64,000 nt of DNA from Halanaerobium saccharolyticum subsp. saccharolyticum DSM 6643 (GCF_000350165.1 NZ_CAUI01000021.1:248001-312000); one strand, 5' to 3'. Shown: positions 34,676-43,985, numbered from the stretch's first letter. A program made the numbers and translations. The notes: generated by a model not told the origin, from the sequence alone.

Positions 34676-35005
34676 ATGACAGTAAGAGAATTTGCTGAAA
34701 AATATAAGCTGGAAGTTGTTGCTGGAAACAATTTAGATGCTGAAATAAAAGGTGCATATTTTGGTGATGTACCACATGATGTGATGTTGATGGCTGAAGA
34801 AAATAATCTTTGGTTAACAGTTTTAGATGACTTAGTAGCTGTAGGGGTGGCACTATTAGCTGATATTTCAGCAGTTGTTCTAGTTGAAGGACGTGATTAT
34901 GAACACATTGCTGTAAAAAAAGCTTGTAAAAAAAATGTAAACCTGCTTAAATATAAAGGTTCTAAATTTGAGTTAGCAGGTCAATTTTATGAAGAATTAA
35001 AGTAG
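34676..35005 (+). CDS. Stand-alone DRTGG-domain protein
   Basis: A 109-residue protein built of one DRTGG domain (a named fold found beside CBS and phosphotransacetylase domains, and alone near hydrogenases and HPr-kinase-like genes in clostridia). The pattern is LEVVAGNNLDAEIKGAYFGD near the start, then WLTVLDDLVAVGVALLADIS and AVKKACKKNVNLLKYKG. There are no catalytic motifs. The domain is thought to sense a ligand, but the ligand is unknown. ATG follows GGAGGGG. It lies 80 bases after deoB and converges with the LysR gene. Confidence 0.7.
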   Translation: MTVREFAEKYKLEVVAGNNLDAEIKGAYFGDVPHDVMLMAEENNLWLTVLDDLVAVGVALLADISAVVLVEGRDYEHIAVKKACKKNVNLLKYKGSKFELAGQFYEELK

Positions 35006-35014
35006 AGTATAAAT

Positions 35015-35902
35015 TTAATTTTTATTTTTAATTATCTGCAGAAATTTTTCTGCGGCTTTAGATAGTGGAATATTTTTCATTTTTACAACTGCCAGCTTTC
35101 TTGTTGGCAGTTTTTCATTTGTTTTCACTTCAAAAAGACCCTGGTTTTTGAGTTCAAGAGAATATTCAGGAATTAAGGATATTCCCAGTCCTATTTTAGT
35201 CATTTCTATAAGCAGATCAACACTTCCCAGCTCAACTGCTGCTTCAATTTCAATCCCAGCTTTTTTTAAAGTATTTTCAAAAAATTGACGAGTTGTAGTT
35301 TTTGATTCCAGCATTAATAAAGGATACTCTGTTAACTTTTTTAAAGTTATTATATCATTTTCTAATTCTTTAAATTCTTTATTTGCAATAAAAATATCAT
35401 TGAAAGCAAAGATTTCATCAACAGTCATTTTTTTAGTTATTTTAGGGTTAGGTAGATTACTAATAATAAAATCAACTTTGTTTTGAAGCAGAAGCTCAAC
35501 ACAGGTACTTGAGGTTCTATTTGTTATTTTTATTTGTATATTTGGATAAAGTTGATGAAATTTATTTAAGTATGGTAAAAGATAATCTTTAGATATTGTA
35601 TCATTTGCTCCAATATGAACTTCTCCTTTTTCTAAAGCATTGATTTCTTTAATACTTTTTTCTCCATTTTCAATCAAATTAAAGGCAGCTTCTATATGTT
35701 CAAATAGTGTTTTTCCTGCTTCAGTTAGCTGAACATTTTTTGTGCTGCGGATAAATAACTTAATCTGAAGTTCTTCTTCCAGATTTTTAATATTTTGGCT
35801 GACTGCAGATTGAGAAATAAATAATTTTTCAGCAGCATTGGAAAAGCTTAAATGTTTTGCAACTTGATAAAAAACCTTATATAATTCATAATTCAAAGCC
35901 AT
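35015..35902 (-). CDS. LysR-family transcriptional regulator
   Basis: A 295-residue LysR protein. The winged helix-turn-helix is in the first 60 residues (FYQVAKHLSFSNAAEKLF, SQSAVSQNIKNLEEEL), followed by the linker helix and a two-lobed effector domain of the CysB/CbbR type from about residue 90. The start at 35902 has GGAGAG on the - strand. It is divergent from purL, 143 bases apart. LysR proteins often control the divergent neighbour, but purL is an unusual target, so its real target is uncertain. Confidence 0.88.
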   Translation of the reverse strand: MALNYELYKVFYQVAKHLSFSNAAEKLFISQSAVSQNIKNLEEELQIKLFIRSTKNVQLTEAGKTLFEHIEAAFNLIENGEKSIKEINALEKGEVHIGANDTISKDYLLPYLNKFHQLYPNIQIKITNRTSSTCVELLLQNKVDFIISNLPNPKITKKMTVDEIFAFNDIFIANKEFKELENDIITLKKLTEYPLLMLESKTTTRQFFENTLKKAGIEIEAAVELGSVDLLIEMTKIGLGISLIPEYSLELKNQGLFEVKTNEKLPTRKLAVVKMKNIPLSKAAEKFLQIIKNKN

Positions 35903-35941
35903 TGATTAACTCTCCTTATTAATAGTATTAGTAATATTAAT

Positions 35942-35970
35942 TTTACTACTTAAGTGTATCATTCTATAAT
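35942..35970 (+). promoter_or_regulatory. Probable promoter of purL
   Basis: TTTACT (35942-35947) and TATAAT (35965-35970) are 17 bases apart in the LysR-purL intergenic region. The run of TAATA/TATTA repeats at 35920-35940 could hold a LysR site but has no clear T-N11-A palindrome that I would defend. Confidence 0.5.
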
Positions 35971-36045
35971 TAAATTGTAAATGTTTAATGGTACCTGGTT
36001 AAAAAGAAATAAATCACAAATAATTTTTAAAAAGGGGCGCTTAAA

Positions 36046-39000
36046 GTGGCAGATAAAATAAGAAGAGTTTTTGTTGAGAAAAAGGAAGGTTTTGATGTAA
36101 AAGCAGAGGAGCTGCTGCATGACTTTAGAGAAAGTCTCGAGCTGGAAAATTTAGAAGTGTTAAGGCTGCTTAATCGTTATGATATTACTAATATCTCAGA
36201 AACTGCTTATAAAGAGGCTTGTGAAACAATTTTAGCAGAGCTTCCAGTTGATATAATTTATCAGGAAGAAATTGAGAAATCAGAAGATGCAGTCATTTTT
36301 GCTGTTGAATATCTGCCAGGACAATATGACCAGCGAGCTGATTCGGCTGAACAATGTATCCAGATTTTAAATAATGATGAAAAACCAACGGTTAGGGTGG
36401 CCCAGATTTTTATTTTAAAAGGTGATTTGAGTCAAGAAGATATAGAGAGTATTAAAGACTATTATATAAATCCTGTTGATTCTAGAGAAGCAGCTCTCAA
36501 GAAACCAGAAAGTTTAGAAATGCAGTATAAAATTCCAGAAAAAGTTAAAACCATATCTGGATTTATTAAAGCAGATGAAAATAAATTAAGATCTTTAATG
36601 TCTGAGTTGGGACTGGCTATGAGTATGGCTGATTTAAAACATTGTCAAAAATATTTTAGAGATAAAGAGTTAAGGAATCCAACAATTACAGAAATCCGAG
36701 TGCTTGATACTTACTGGTCTGATCACTGTCGGCATACAACCTTTTTAACAAAAATTGAAAATGTTGAAATAGAAGAAAGTAAATTTACTAAAGGAATTAA
36801 AAAAGCTTATCAGGATTATTTAAATGGGCGGCAAAATATTTATCAGGATCAAAAAAAGGATATTTGTCTGATGGATATTGCTTTAATGGGAATGAAAGAA
36901 TTAAGGGCAGAAGGAAAATTAGAAGATTTAGAGATTTCAAATGAAGTTAATGCAGCCAGTATTGAGGTGACAGTTGATGTAGATGGAAGAGATGAAGACT
37001 GGCTGATAATGTTTAAAAATGAAACTCACAACCATCCAACAGAAATTGAACCATTTGGTGGAGCAGCAACCTGTCTTGGAGGTGCTATTAGAGACCCTCT
37101 TTCCGGTCGTTCTTATGTGTATCAGGCAATGCGGGTCACTGGAGCAGGTGATCCCAGAACTCCAATTGAAGAGACATTAGAAGGCAAATTGCCGCAGAAA
37201 AAAATTGTACAGGAGGCATCTGATGGCTACAGTTCTTATGGAAATCAGATTGGGCTAGCAACAGGAATGGTTAATGAAATATATAATGAACGCTATTTGG
37301 CTAAGCATATGGAAATTGGCGCTGTTATTGCAGCGGCTCCCAAAGAAAATGTTGTTCGTGGTGAAGCTCTTCCAGGTGATATGGTTATCTTGCTTGGTGG
37401 TAAAACAGGTAGAGATGGTTGTGGAGGTGCAACTGGCTCTTCTAAAGTCCATACAGAAGATTCAATAGAAGAAAGTAGTGCAGAAGTACAGAAAGGTAAT
37501 CCTCCAACAGAAAGAAAAATTCAGCGTCTGTTTAGGAATCCTAAAGTCAGTAAAAAAATTAAGGTTTGTAATGATTTTGGAGCTGGTGGGGTTTCAGTTG
37601 CAATTGGGGAGTTAGCAGATGCTCTAGAAATCAACTTAAATGCTGTACCAAAAAAATATGAAGGCTTAGATGGAACTGAGCTTGCAATTTCAGAATCACA
37701 AGAGAGAATGGCAGTAGTTATCGAGCCTGCAGATGTCAATGAATTTATTGAACTTGCAGCAGCAGAAAATTTGGAGGCAACTGTGGTTGCAGAAGTTAAA
37801 GATCATAACCGTTTAATTATGGATTGGAACGGTAATGACATTGTTAATTTAAGTAGAACATTTTTAGACACGAATGGAGCAACTCAGAAAACAGCTGTTA
37901 GAGTTTCAAAGCCAATAGAAGCTGATAATTATTTTAAAAAGGCGGCAAATCATCGTCTGGCTGAAGAAGATAATTTAAAAGAAAAATGGATTAGTAATTT
38001 AGCTGATATCAATGTGGCAAGTCAAAAAGGACTAGTTGAAAAATTTGATAGTTCAATTGGAGCTGGCAGTGTAACAATGCCTTTTGGTGGCAAATATCAG
38101 CTGACTCCAACTCAAGCAATGACAGCTAAAATCCCTTTAATTGAGGGGGAAACAAATACTGGAACAATTATGAGTCATGGTTATGATTCTAAATTAACAA
38201 CCTGGAGTCCTTTTCATGGGGCATTATATGCAGTAGTTGAATCAGTTGCTAAAATTGTAGCTTCAGGTGGAGATTATACTAAAATTAGATTTACTTTTCA
38301 AGAATATTTTGAGCGGTTAAGAAACGATCCAGAACGCTGGGGTAAACCATTTAGTGCTTTATTGGGAGCCTATAAAGCTCAAAAAGATTTTGAACTTCCA
38401 GCTATTGGTGGTAAAGACAGTATGTCAGGAACTTTTAAAGATATAGATGTCCCGCCAACATTAGTTTCTTTTGCAGTAGATACAGTTGATGTCAATAATG
38501 TTATCTCACCTGAATTTAAAGAAGTTGGTAGTACCTTAGTTTATTTACCTGTTAAGCGAAATAAGGCTGAACTGCCAGATATATCCGAACTAAAAAATAA
38601 TTATACCCTGGTCGAAAAATTAATTTCTAAAGGAAAAATAAAATCTGCAGCAGCTATTACTATCGGTGGATTAGCTGAAGCGATTTCTAAAATGAGTTTT
38701 GGTAATAAAATTGGAGTAGAAATTACTACTGAATTGAGTGAAGAAACTCTATTTTCACCAGAATATGGAGCTCTAATTTTAGAAGTTTCTACTAATGAAA
38801 AAGCAGAAGAATTATTTGTTGATTTAAATTATCAAATTTTAGGAAAGACAGTTAAAGAAAAAGTTATAAGAATAAATAATAAATCAATCTCTTTGGTTGA
38901 AGCTTTAAACAGTTGGGAACAGCCCCTGGAGAAAATATATAAAACTCAAGCAGCTGAAGATGAAATTGCTGCTGTTGTTGAGCCAGAAGCAGAAAAAGAA

Positions 39001-39861
39001 CTACTAAATTTTGACCCTTATCAGAATGAACAAATTTTTAATTCTAAAATAAAGCTTGCTAAACCAAAAGTTTTAATTCCTGTATTCCCTGGAACAAACT
39101 GTGAATATGATTCAGCCCGTCAGTTTAGAGAGGCTGGAGCTGAGGTTGAAACATTTATCTTTAAAAATTTAGAACCAGAACAAATAGAAAATTCAATTGC
39201 AAGAATGGCGGCTTTAATTAGAGAATCCCAGATTGTAATGCTGCCGGGTGGATTTAGTGCCGGAGATGAACCCGATGGGTCAGGTAAATTTATTGCAGCA
39301 GTATTTAGAAATCCTGAAATAAAAAAATCTGTAATGGAACTATTAAATAATAGGGATGGCTTAATGCTTGGTATTTGCAATGGATTTCAGGCTTTAGTTA
39401 AGCTGGGACTTTTACCTTATGGTGAAATCCGAGAAGTAACTGAGAATTCACCAACCTTAACTTATAATACTATTGGTCGCCATGTTTCTCAGATGGTAAA
39501 TACTAAAATCACTTCAAACAAGTCACCCTGGCTTGCTAATGTAGAAGTTGGAGAAATTCATTCAATTCCAGTTTCACATGGAGAAGGTCGTTTTGTGGCT
39601 GAGAAGTCAATGGTAAGAGAGCTTCAGCAAAATGGACAGCTCGTTACGCAATATGTTGATTTAGAGGGGAAAGCAACAATGGAAATCCCCCATAATCCTA
39701 ATGGTTCGATCGCTGCTGTAGAAGGAATATGTAGTCCGGATGGTAGAATCTTTGGTAAAATGGGACACTCAGAGCGAATTGGAAATAATGTAGCCAAAAA
39801 TATTATTGGCGAAAAAGATCAAAAATTATTTAAAGCTGGAGTTGACTATTTCACAAAATAA
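36046..39861 (+). CDS. purL: Phosphoribosylformylglycinamidine synthase, single-chain clostridial form
   Basis: A 1271-residue enzyme that joins the PurS-, PurL- and PurQ-like parts in one chain. It converts FGAR, glutamine and ATP to FGAM in purine synthesis. Order: N-terminal PurS-like region (about 1-150), linker with LDTYWSDHCRHTTF near 225, two AIRS-like halves (FKNETHNHPTEIEPFGGAAT near 325; GGKDSMSGTF near 787), and a C-terminal glutaminase (VFPGTNCEYDSAR, nucleophile C1111 in GICNGF). Translation starts at GTG 36046 behind GGGGCGC. It stands alone, away from other pur genes, and has its own terminator. Confidence 0.93.
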   Translation: MADKIRRVFVEKKEGFDVKAEELLHDFRESLELENLEVLRLLNRYDITNISETAYKEACETILAELPVDIIYQEEIEKSEDAVIFAVEYLPGQYDQRADSAEQCIQILNNDEKPTVRVAQIFILKGDLSQEDIESIKDYYINPVDSREAALKKPESLEMQYKIPEKVKTISGFIKADENKLRSLMSELGLAMSMADLKHCQKYFRDKELRNPTITEIRVLDTYWSDHCRHTTFLTKIENVEIEESKFTKGIKKAYQDYLNGRQNIYQDQKKDICLMDIALMGMKELRAEGKLEDLEISNEVNAASIEVTVDVDGRDEDWLIMFKNETHNHPTEIEPFGGAATCLGGAIRDPLSGRSYVYQAMRVTGAGDPRTPIEETLEGKLPQKKIVQEASDGYSSYGNQIGLATGMVNEIYNERYLAKHMEIGAVIAAAPKENVVRGEALPGDMVILLGGKTGRDGCGGATGSSKVHTEDSIEESSAEVQKGNPPTERKIQRLFRNPKVSKKIKVCNDFGAGGVSVAIGELADALEINLNAVPKKYEGLDGTELAISESQERMAVVIEPADVNEFIELAAAENLEATVVAEVKDHNRLIMDWNGNDIVNLSRTFLDTNGATQKTAVRVSKPIEADNYFKKAANHRLAEEDNLKEKWISNLADINVASQKGLVEKFDSSIGAGSVTMPFGGKYQLTPTQAMTAKIPLIEGETNTGTIMSHGYDSKLTTWSPFHGALYAVVESVAKIVASGGDYTKIRFTFQEYFERLRNDPERWGKPFSALLGAYKAQKDFELPAIGGKDSMSGTFKDIDVPPTLVSFAVDTVDVNNVISPEFKEVGSTLVYLPVKRNKAELPDISELKNNYTLVEKLISKGKIKSAAAITIGGLAEAISKMSFGNKIGVEITTELSEETLFSPEYGALILEVSTNEKAEELFVDLNYQILGKTVKEKVIRINNKSISLVEALNSWEQPLEKIYKTQAAEDEIAAVVEPEAEKELLNFDPYQNEQIFNSKIKLAKPKVLIPVFPGTNCEYDSARQFREAGAEVETFIFKNLEPEQIENSIARMAALIRESQIVMLPGGFSAGDEPDGSGKFIAAVFRNPEIKKSVMELLNNRDGLMLGICNGFQALVKLGLLPYGEIREVTENSPTLTYNTIGRHVSQMVNTKITSNKSPWLANVEVGEIHSIPVSHGEGRFVAEKSMVRELQQNGQLVTQYVDLEGKATMEIPHNPNGSIAAVEGICSPDGRIFGKMGHSERIGNNVAKNIIGEKDQKLFKAGVDYFTK

Positions 39862-39869
39862 TAACTAGT

Positions 39870-39904
39870 ATAGTCAGTGTATAAAAAGCACTGGCTATTT
39901 TTTT
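39870..39904 (+). terminator. Terminator after purL
   Basis: ATAGTCAGTG pairs with CACTGGCTAT (one wobble pair) around a 9-base loop and is followed by T residues. Confidence 0.88.
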
Positions 39905-39931
39905 AATTTTGAAAAAACTTATTTCATTGTC

Positions 39932-39959
39932 TTTACTTTAGTCAATCATGTGATATAAT
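39932..39959 (+). promoter_or_regulatory. Probable promoter of the periplasmic rhodanese gene
   Basis: TTTACT (39932-39937) and TATAAT (39954-39959) are 16 bases apart, between the purL terminator and the start at 40007. Confidence 0.55.
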
Positions 39960-40006
39960 TAACATATAATGTGATCTTTAAAACATACTTATGGGGAGTG
40001 ATTGTA

Positions 40007-40930
40007 GTGAAAAAGAAAATTTATCTATCTATTTTTTTGGGAGTTCTTTTATTAGTAGTAAGTTCATCAGTTTTTGCAGCACCAATTGTTGATAGGGGAT
40101 ATACTTCTCCGGAAAATTTAATTAGTTCTGAGGAATTAAATACTATAAGAAAAAATGAGGATGTAAAAATAATTGATTTTAGAAGCAATGTTGATTTTCT
40201 AAAAGGACATATACCAGGAGCTATTCAAATTGGAAGAGATGAATTTGAAGATACAAATGCTAAATATAATTATATTATGGCATCTCCTGAAAAGATTGAA
40301 AATTTATTACAAGAAAAAGGAATAAAAAATGGTGATTTAATTGTTGCATATGATGCATCTAATAATCTTTGGTCATCTCGAGTTTGGTGGATTCTGAAAA
40401 TGTATGGACATAATAATGTTAAATTATTAGATGGAGCCTTAGGAAAATGGGAAGAATTGGGTTATGAAACTAAAATGGTAGAGTTTCAATCATATGAAGA
40501 AAGTAACTATCAAATTGGTCCAATTAATAAAGATATGGTAGCTGATATGGAGGAAGTTGAAAATTCTATTGATCGAGAAAATAGTTTAATTCTTGATACA
40601 AGAGGAAGAGGAGAGTATACTGGAGAGGTTGTTTTAGATGGTGCAGGCCAAGGTGGCAGGATACCATCTTCAGTTTGGATAGAGTGGACCGCTGCCTTGA
40701 ATAAAGATGGAACTTTTAAAAGTGCAGAAGAGCTAAAAGAAATTTATCAACAGAAAGAAGTTACTTCTGAAAAAACTGTATATCCTTACTGTCAGGGTGC
40801 AATTAGGTCATGTCATACTACCTTTGTTTTAAAAGCACTTTTAGGTTATCCAGAAGTTAAAAACTATGATGGATCCTGGGTTGAATGGAGTAATGAAAAC
40901 ATGCCAATTGCTGCTGGTGAGAGTAATTAA
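40007..40930 (+). CDS. Periplasmic two-domain rhodanese (sulfurtransferase)
   Basis: A 307-residue protein. GTG 40007 is chosen, eight bases after GGGGAG; it opens a Sec signal peptide (VKKKIYLSIFLG, cut near VFAA). Upstream in-frame starts would add residues before that signal. Two rhodanese domains follow. The N-terminal one (about 40-160) has a non-catalytic loop AYDASNNLW; the C-terminal one carries the persulfide Cys, C262, in YCQGAIRS. The likely role is transfer of sulfane sulfur (thiosulfate or polysulfide to cyanide or thiols) outside the cytoplasm; halanaerobial thiosulfate reduction is a possible setting. A close paralogue ends at base 239 of this window. Confidence 0.87.
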   Translation: MKKKIYLSIFLGVLLLVVSSSVFAAPIVDRGYTSPENLISSEELNTIRKNEDVKIIDFRSNVDFLKGHIPGAIQIGRDEFEDTNAKYNYIMASPEKIENLLQEKGIKNGDLIVAYDASNNLWSSRVWWILKMYGHNNVKLLDGALGKWEELGYETKMVEFQSYEESNYQIGPINKDMVADMEEVENSIDRENSLILDTRGRGEYTGEVVLDGAGQGGRIPSSVWIEWTAALNKDGTFKSAEELKEIYQQKEVTSEKTVYPYCQGAIRSCHTTFVLKALLGYPEVKNYDGSWVEWSNENMPIAAGESN

Positions 40931-41026
40931 ACAATAAAAATACAAAATTCATATTTCCTTCACAATTGTCCCTTAAGATATAATTAAAGAGAAATACTCA
41001 AGATTAAATAAAGGAGTAGTGATATT

Positions 41027-41326
41027 ATGTTTAGATTTGGCCCGATGGGTAGATTTGGCCATATGGGATTCAACCGTTTCTGGGGAGGTGGAGGTTTTAT
41101 GATGATATTCTGGGTTATTATACTTGCAGCAGTAATTTATTTTATTGTTCAAAAAAGTAATGAGACTAAAAATTACAACCGGGATTATAATCATAATCAT
41201 TATAAAGATCAGCAAATTAATGATCATCGCAGAGATAGTGCAGAAGAAACTGCTCGTCAGCGATATGCTAAAGGTGAAATTTCTAAAGAAGAATTTGAAG
41301 AAATTTTAAATAATCTAAGAAAATAA
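41027..41326 (+). CDS. Small membrane protein with SHOCT domain
   Basis: A 99-residue protein: a Gly/Phe/Met-rich N-terminus, one membrane helix (about 25-42, MMIFWVIILAAVIYFIVQ), a polar His/Asn-rich linker, and a C-terminal SHOCT domain (RYAKGEISKEEFEEILNNL). SHOCT domains are short helical pairs linked to oligomerisation; the function is unknown. ATG at 41027 follows AAGGAG. It is monocistronic with a terminator at 41344. Confidence 0.75.
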   Translation: MFRFGPMGRFGHMGFNRFWGGGGFMMIFWVIILAAVIYFIVQKSNETKNYNRDYNHNHYKDQQINDHRRDSAEETARQRYAKGEISKEEFEEILNNLRK

Positions 41327-41343
41327 ATTTGTGAATTCAAAAG

Positions 41344-41384
41344 AGTGGCTTTGATTCTTAAAAGAATTAAAGCTACTTTTTTTA
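41344..41384 (+). terminator. Terminator after the SHOCT gene
   Basis: AGTGGCTTTGATTC pairs with GAATTAAAGCTACT (two wobble pairs) around a short loop, followed by seven T. Confidence 0.88.
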
Positions 41385-41518
41385 ATCTTAAAGTTAGATA
41401 AAAATGATAAAAATATAGTCTCAGAAACGAAAGTTGTACATCAGCAAAAAAAAATAGTATAATAAAGTTAAATCTATTAGTGACAATTTTTAGACATGGT
41501 GGAGATGAATTTAGAAAT

Positions 41519-41548
41519 TTGCCTAATTAACACTATTTCTGCTATAAT
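41519..41548 (+). promoter_or_regulatory. Probable promoter of the CofE-like ligase operon
   Basis: TTGCCT (41519-41524) and TATAAT (41543-41548) are 18 bases apart. The rest of the 41385-41591 gap shows no gene; an upstream in-frame ATG at 41496 has no ribosome site and lies before this promoter. Confidence 0.5.
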
Positions 41549-41591
41549 AAAATTTGTTGTAAGAAAATTAATATTTTTTGAGGTGAAATTA

Positions 41592-42773
41592 ATGAGAACA
41601 GTTGGCACAGAAGTGAGAGGACTTAGAGCTCCAATAGTCAAAGAAGGCGATCAACTGGTGGAAATAGTTGTTGATTCTTTAAAGCAGTCGATTCAAGAGG
41701 AAGGTTACGAACTTAGAGATAAAGATGTTTTAGGAATAACCGAATCTTTGGTTGCTAGAGCACAGGGTAATTACATTAATATTGAGGATATTGCAGCTGA
41801 AATTAATGAGATTTTCAGTGGAGATTCAATAGGCATTGTTTTTCCAATTTTAAGTAGAAATCGTTTTTCTATGATTTTAAAAGGAATTGCAGCGAGTGGG
41901 AAAAAAATATATTTACAGCTGAGTTATCCAAATGATGAAGTTGGGAATCCGCTTTTAGATGCACGAAAAATCTATGATTTGAAAATCGATCCTTATCAGT
42001 ATGTTATTGAAGAGGAAGAATATTATCAAAAATTTTCAGATTTCAAGCACCCTTTTACAGGGGTTAATTATGTTGATTTATATAAGGAGATTGCTGCAGA
42101 AACAGAAATTGAAATAATAGCAGCTAATCAACCTGAGACAATTTTAAATTATACTGACCAAGTAATTGTTGCTGACATCCACACAAAAGAACGGACTAAA
42201 GAAATTTTAAAAGAAAATGGAGTAGCAAAAGTTGTCAGCCTTAATGAAATTTGTAATAAAGATCAAGGTAAGGGATATAATCCTGATTATGGACTTTTAG
42301 GATCTAATAAGGCATCTGAAAACAGATTGAAACTGTTTCCTAAAGATGGACAGCATTTCGTTGAAGAAGTTCAAAAGGAAATAAGAGAATTTAGCGGCAA
42401 AGAAGTTGAAGTAATGATTTATGGTGATGGGGCTTTTAAAGATCCTGTAGCAAAGATTTGGGAGCTTGCTGATCCTGTTGTTTCACCGGCTTATACAAAA
42501 GGTTTAGAAGGAACTCCAAATGAGGTTAAATTGAAATATTTAGCTGATAATGAGCTTGAAAAATTAAAAGGTGAAGAATTATTAACTGCTATGAAAGAAG
42601 AGATTAGGGAAAAAGAAGCTGATTTAACTGCTAATATTAAAGCTCAGGGTACAACTCCTAGAAGATTAACTGATTTACTGGGAAGTTTATGTGATTTAGT
42701 TAGTGGTAGTGGAGATAAAGGAACTCCGATAATTTTAATTCAAGGTTATTTTGATAATCTTGCAGACGAATAA
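41592..42773 (+). CDS. CofE-like gamma-glutamyl ligase family protein (F420-0 ligase fold)
   Basis: A 393-residue protein of the F420-0:gamma-glutamyl ligase family (PF01996). Family marks are GTEVRGLRAPIV at the start, DVLGITESLVARAQGN near residue 48, YGDGAFKDPVAKIWELADPV near 277, and the C-terminal QGTTPRRLTDLLGSLCDLVS near 353. True CofE enzymes add glutamate to coenzyme F420; F420 synthesis genes are not seen here and are not expected in Halanaerobiales, so the substrate is probably another small acid. ATG 41592 follows GAGGTGA. The DegV gene follows 40 bases later, a likely operon. Confidence 0.75.
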   Translation: MRTVGTEVRGLRAPIVKEGDQLVEIVVDSLKQSIQEEGYELRDKDVLGITESLVARAQGNYINIEDIAAEINEIFSGDSIGIVFPILSRNRFSMILKGIAASGKKIYLQLSYPNDEVGNPLLDARKIYDLKIDPYQYVIEEEEYYQKFSDFKHPFTGVNYVDLYKEIAAETEIEIIAANQPETILNYTDQVIVADIHTKERTKEILKENGVAKVVSLNEICNKDQGKGYNPDYGLLGSNKASENRLKLFPKDGQHFVEEVQKEIREFSGKEVEVMIYGDGAFKDPVAKIWELADPVVSPAYTKGLEGTPNEVKLKYLADNELEKLKGEELLTAMKEEIREKEADLTANIKAQGTTPRRLTDLLGSLCDLVSGSGDKGTPIILIQGYFDNLADE

Positions 42774-42813
42774 ATGTCCATAAAGTCATTAGCCAAAAAA
42801 AGGAGAAAAAATT

Positions 42814-43671
42814 ATGAAGGAAAAAATTGCAGTTGTAACTGATAGCACTTCAGATTTGACGAAGAAAGAATTAGAAAAATATAATATAACTTCAATTCCC
42901 TTAAAGGTTATATACAGTGATAGTCAGTTCCATGATCGAGTTGATATTACACCAGCAGAAGTTTATGAAAGTTTTGAAAGAGAGATACCGACTACTTCTA
43001 TGCCTTCTCCTCAGGAAATAATGGATGTTTATAATGAATTAAAAGAAGAGGGCTATACCCACATTATTTCTATCCATATATCGAGTGGTCTTTCTGCAAC
43101 TTACAGTAATTGTATGATGGTTGCTGATCAAATTGAAGGAATAGAAGTTGAAGTAATTGACTCAAAAATGCTTTCAAAGGGTTTAGGAAGACTTGTACTT
43201 TATGCAAATAATTTAATTAAAAATAAAGATCTAAGTTTTAATGAGATCATTGAAAAAGTTGAAGCTCAAAAGGATAAAATTGAAGTTCTATTTGTGGTAG
43301 AAACTCTTAAATATCTCAAAAAAGGTGGTAGAATTGGCAAGGTATCTGGAACTATTGCTGAATTTTTAAATATAAAACCGATAATTGCCATTGATGAGGA
43401 AGGCGAATATTTTACTTTTGATAAAGTTAGAGGACGTAAAAGATCATTAAAAAAGATGTATTCTATTATTAAAGATAAAGTACAAGATGGTAAAGAGTAT
43501 GTGGTTGATGTTATGAATGCTGCTGCTGAAGAAGAGGCACATAGTCTTTTAGATAAATTCAAGCAGTTATCTCAGGTAAAAGAAACGTATTTTAGTGAAA
43601 TTAGTCCAGTTATGGTTGTTCATACTGGTCCTGGATTAATTGGAGTTGTATTAACTGAAATTGAAAAATAA
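42814..43671 (+). CDS. DegV-family fatty-acid-binding protein
   Basis: A 285-residue DegV-family protein. The two-lobed fold is marked by VTDSTSDLT near residue 7, TTSMPSPQEIMDVY near 57 and HISSGLSATYSN near 82 (Ser cluster that binds the fatty-acid carboxylate), VVETLKYLKKGGRIGK near 151 and VHTGPGLIGVV near 269. DegV homologues such as FakB bring fatty acids to FakA kinase for phosphorylation and phospholipid use; no FakA is adjacent. ATG follows AAGGAG. The gene ends in its own terminator. Confidence 0.88.
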   Translation: MKEKIAVVTDSTSDLTKKELEKYNITSIPLKVIYSDSQFHDRVDITPAEVYESFEREIPTTSMPSPQEIMDVYNELKEEGYTHIISIHISSGLSATYSNCMMVADQIEGIEVEVIDSKMLSKGLGRLVLYANNLIKNKDLSFNEIIEKVEAQKDKIEVLFVVETLKYLKKGGRIGKVSGTIAEFLNIKPIIAIDEEGEYFTFDKVRGRKRSLKKMYSIIKDKVQDGKEYVVDVMNAAAEEEAHSLLDKFKQLSQVKETYFSEISPVMVVHTGPGLIGVVLTEIEK

Positions 43672-43710
43672 ACTTAGGGCTATTTTATAATTTAAAAATT
43701 ATAATAAATG

Positions 43711-43741
43711 AGAACAGTCTTATTGAGGCTGTTCTTTTTTT
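43711..43741 (+). terminator. Terminator after the DegV gene
   Basis: AGAACAGTCT pairs with AGGCTGTTCT (one wobble pair) around a short loop and is followed by T residues. Confidence 0.9.
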
Positions 43742-43750
43742 GAATTATAC

Positions 43751-43779
43751 TTGACAAAAAAGCTCAACTTTATTATAAT
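43751..43779 (+). promoter_or_regulatory. Consensus promoter for the 55-residue protein gene
   Basis: TTGACA (43751-43756) and TATAAT (43774-43779) with exactly 17 bases between: a perfect sigma-70/SigA promoter, right after the DegV terminator. Confidence 0.85.
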
Positions 43780-43817
43780 TTTATTATCAATTAAAACATA
43801 GTCGAAGGGTGATAAAG

Positions 43818-43985
43818 ATGGATAAAAAGAAAAAGTTTAAGCTAAATTGGTCAAAAAATCAAGTTTTTGATTATAAGTTAGTTAAGGATCCAGAAAACAA
43901 TATGTCACACATCGAAAAGAGAAGGCAACAAATTGAGCAGGGAGAAGTAGAGTGTGCTGAATGGTGGTTATGTTGGAGAAAATAG
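43818..43985 (+). CDS. Small protein, 55 residues, unknown function
   Basis: A short ORF not overlapping any other gene: ATG 43818, stop TAG 43983-43985, with AAGGGTG nine bases upstream. The product is highly basic at the start (MDKKKKFKLNW) and polar, has HIEKRRQQIEQGEVE as a likely helix, and ends with two Cys and four Trp in CAEWWLCWRK. I do not recognise the family. A perfect consensus promoter precedes it and a terminator follows it, so it is a complete transcription unit expected to be strongly expressed. The Trp/Cys tail could bind a metal, a partner or a membrane surface. The ORF could also be part of a regulatory RNA. Confidence 0.6.
   Translation: MDKKKKFKLNWSKNQVFDYKLVKDPENNMSHIEKRRQQIEQGEVECAEWWLCWRK

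Noticed and set aside
41496-41591. Extended N-terminus of the CofE-like ligase from ATG 41496
   Set aside because: No ribosome site, the region contains the likely promoter, and the family N-terminus begins at the ATG at 41592.
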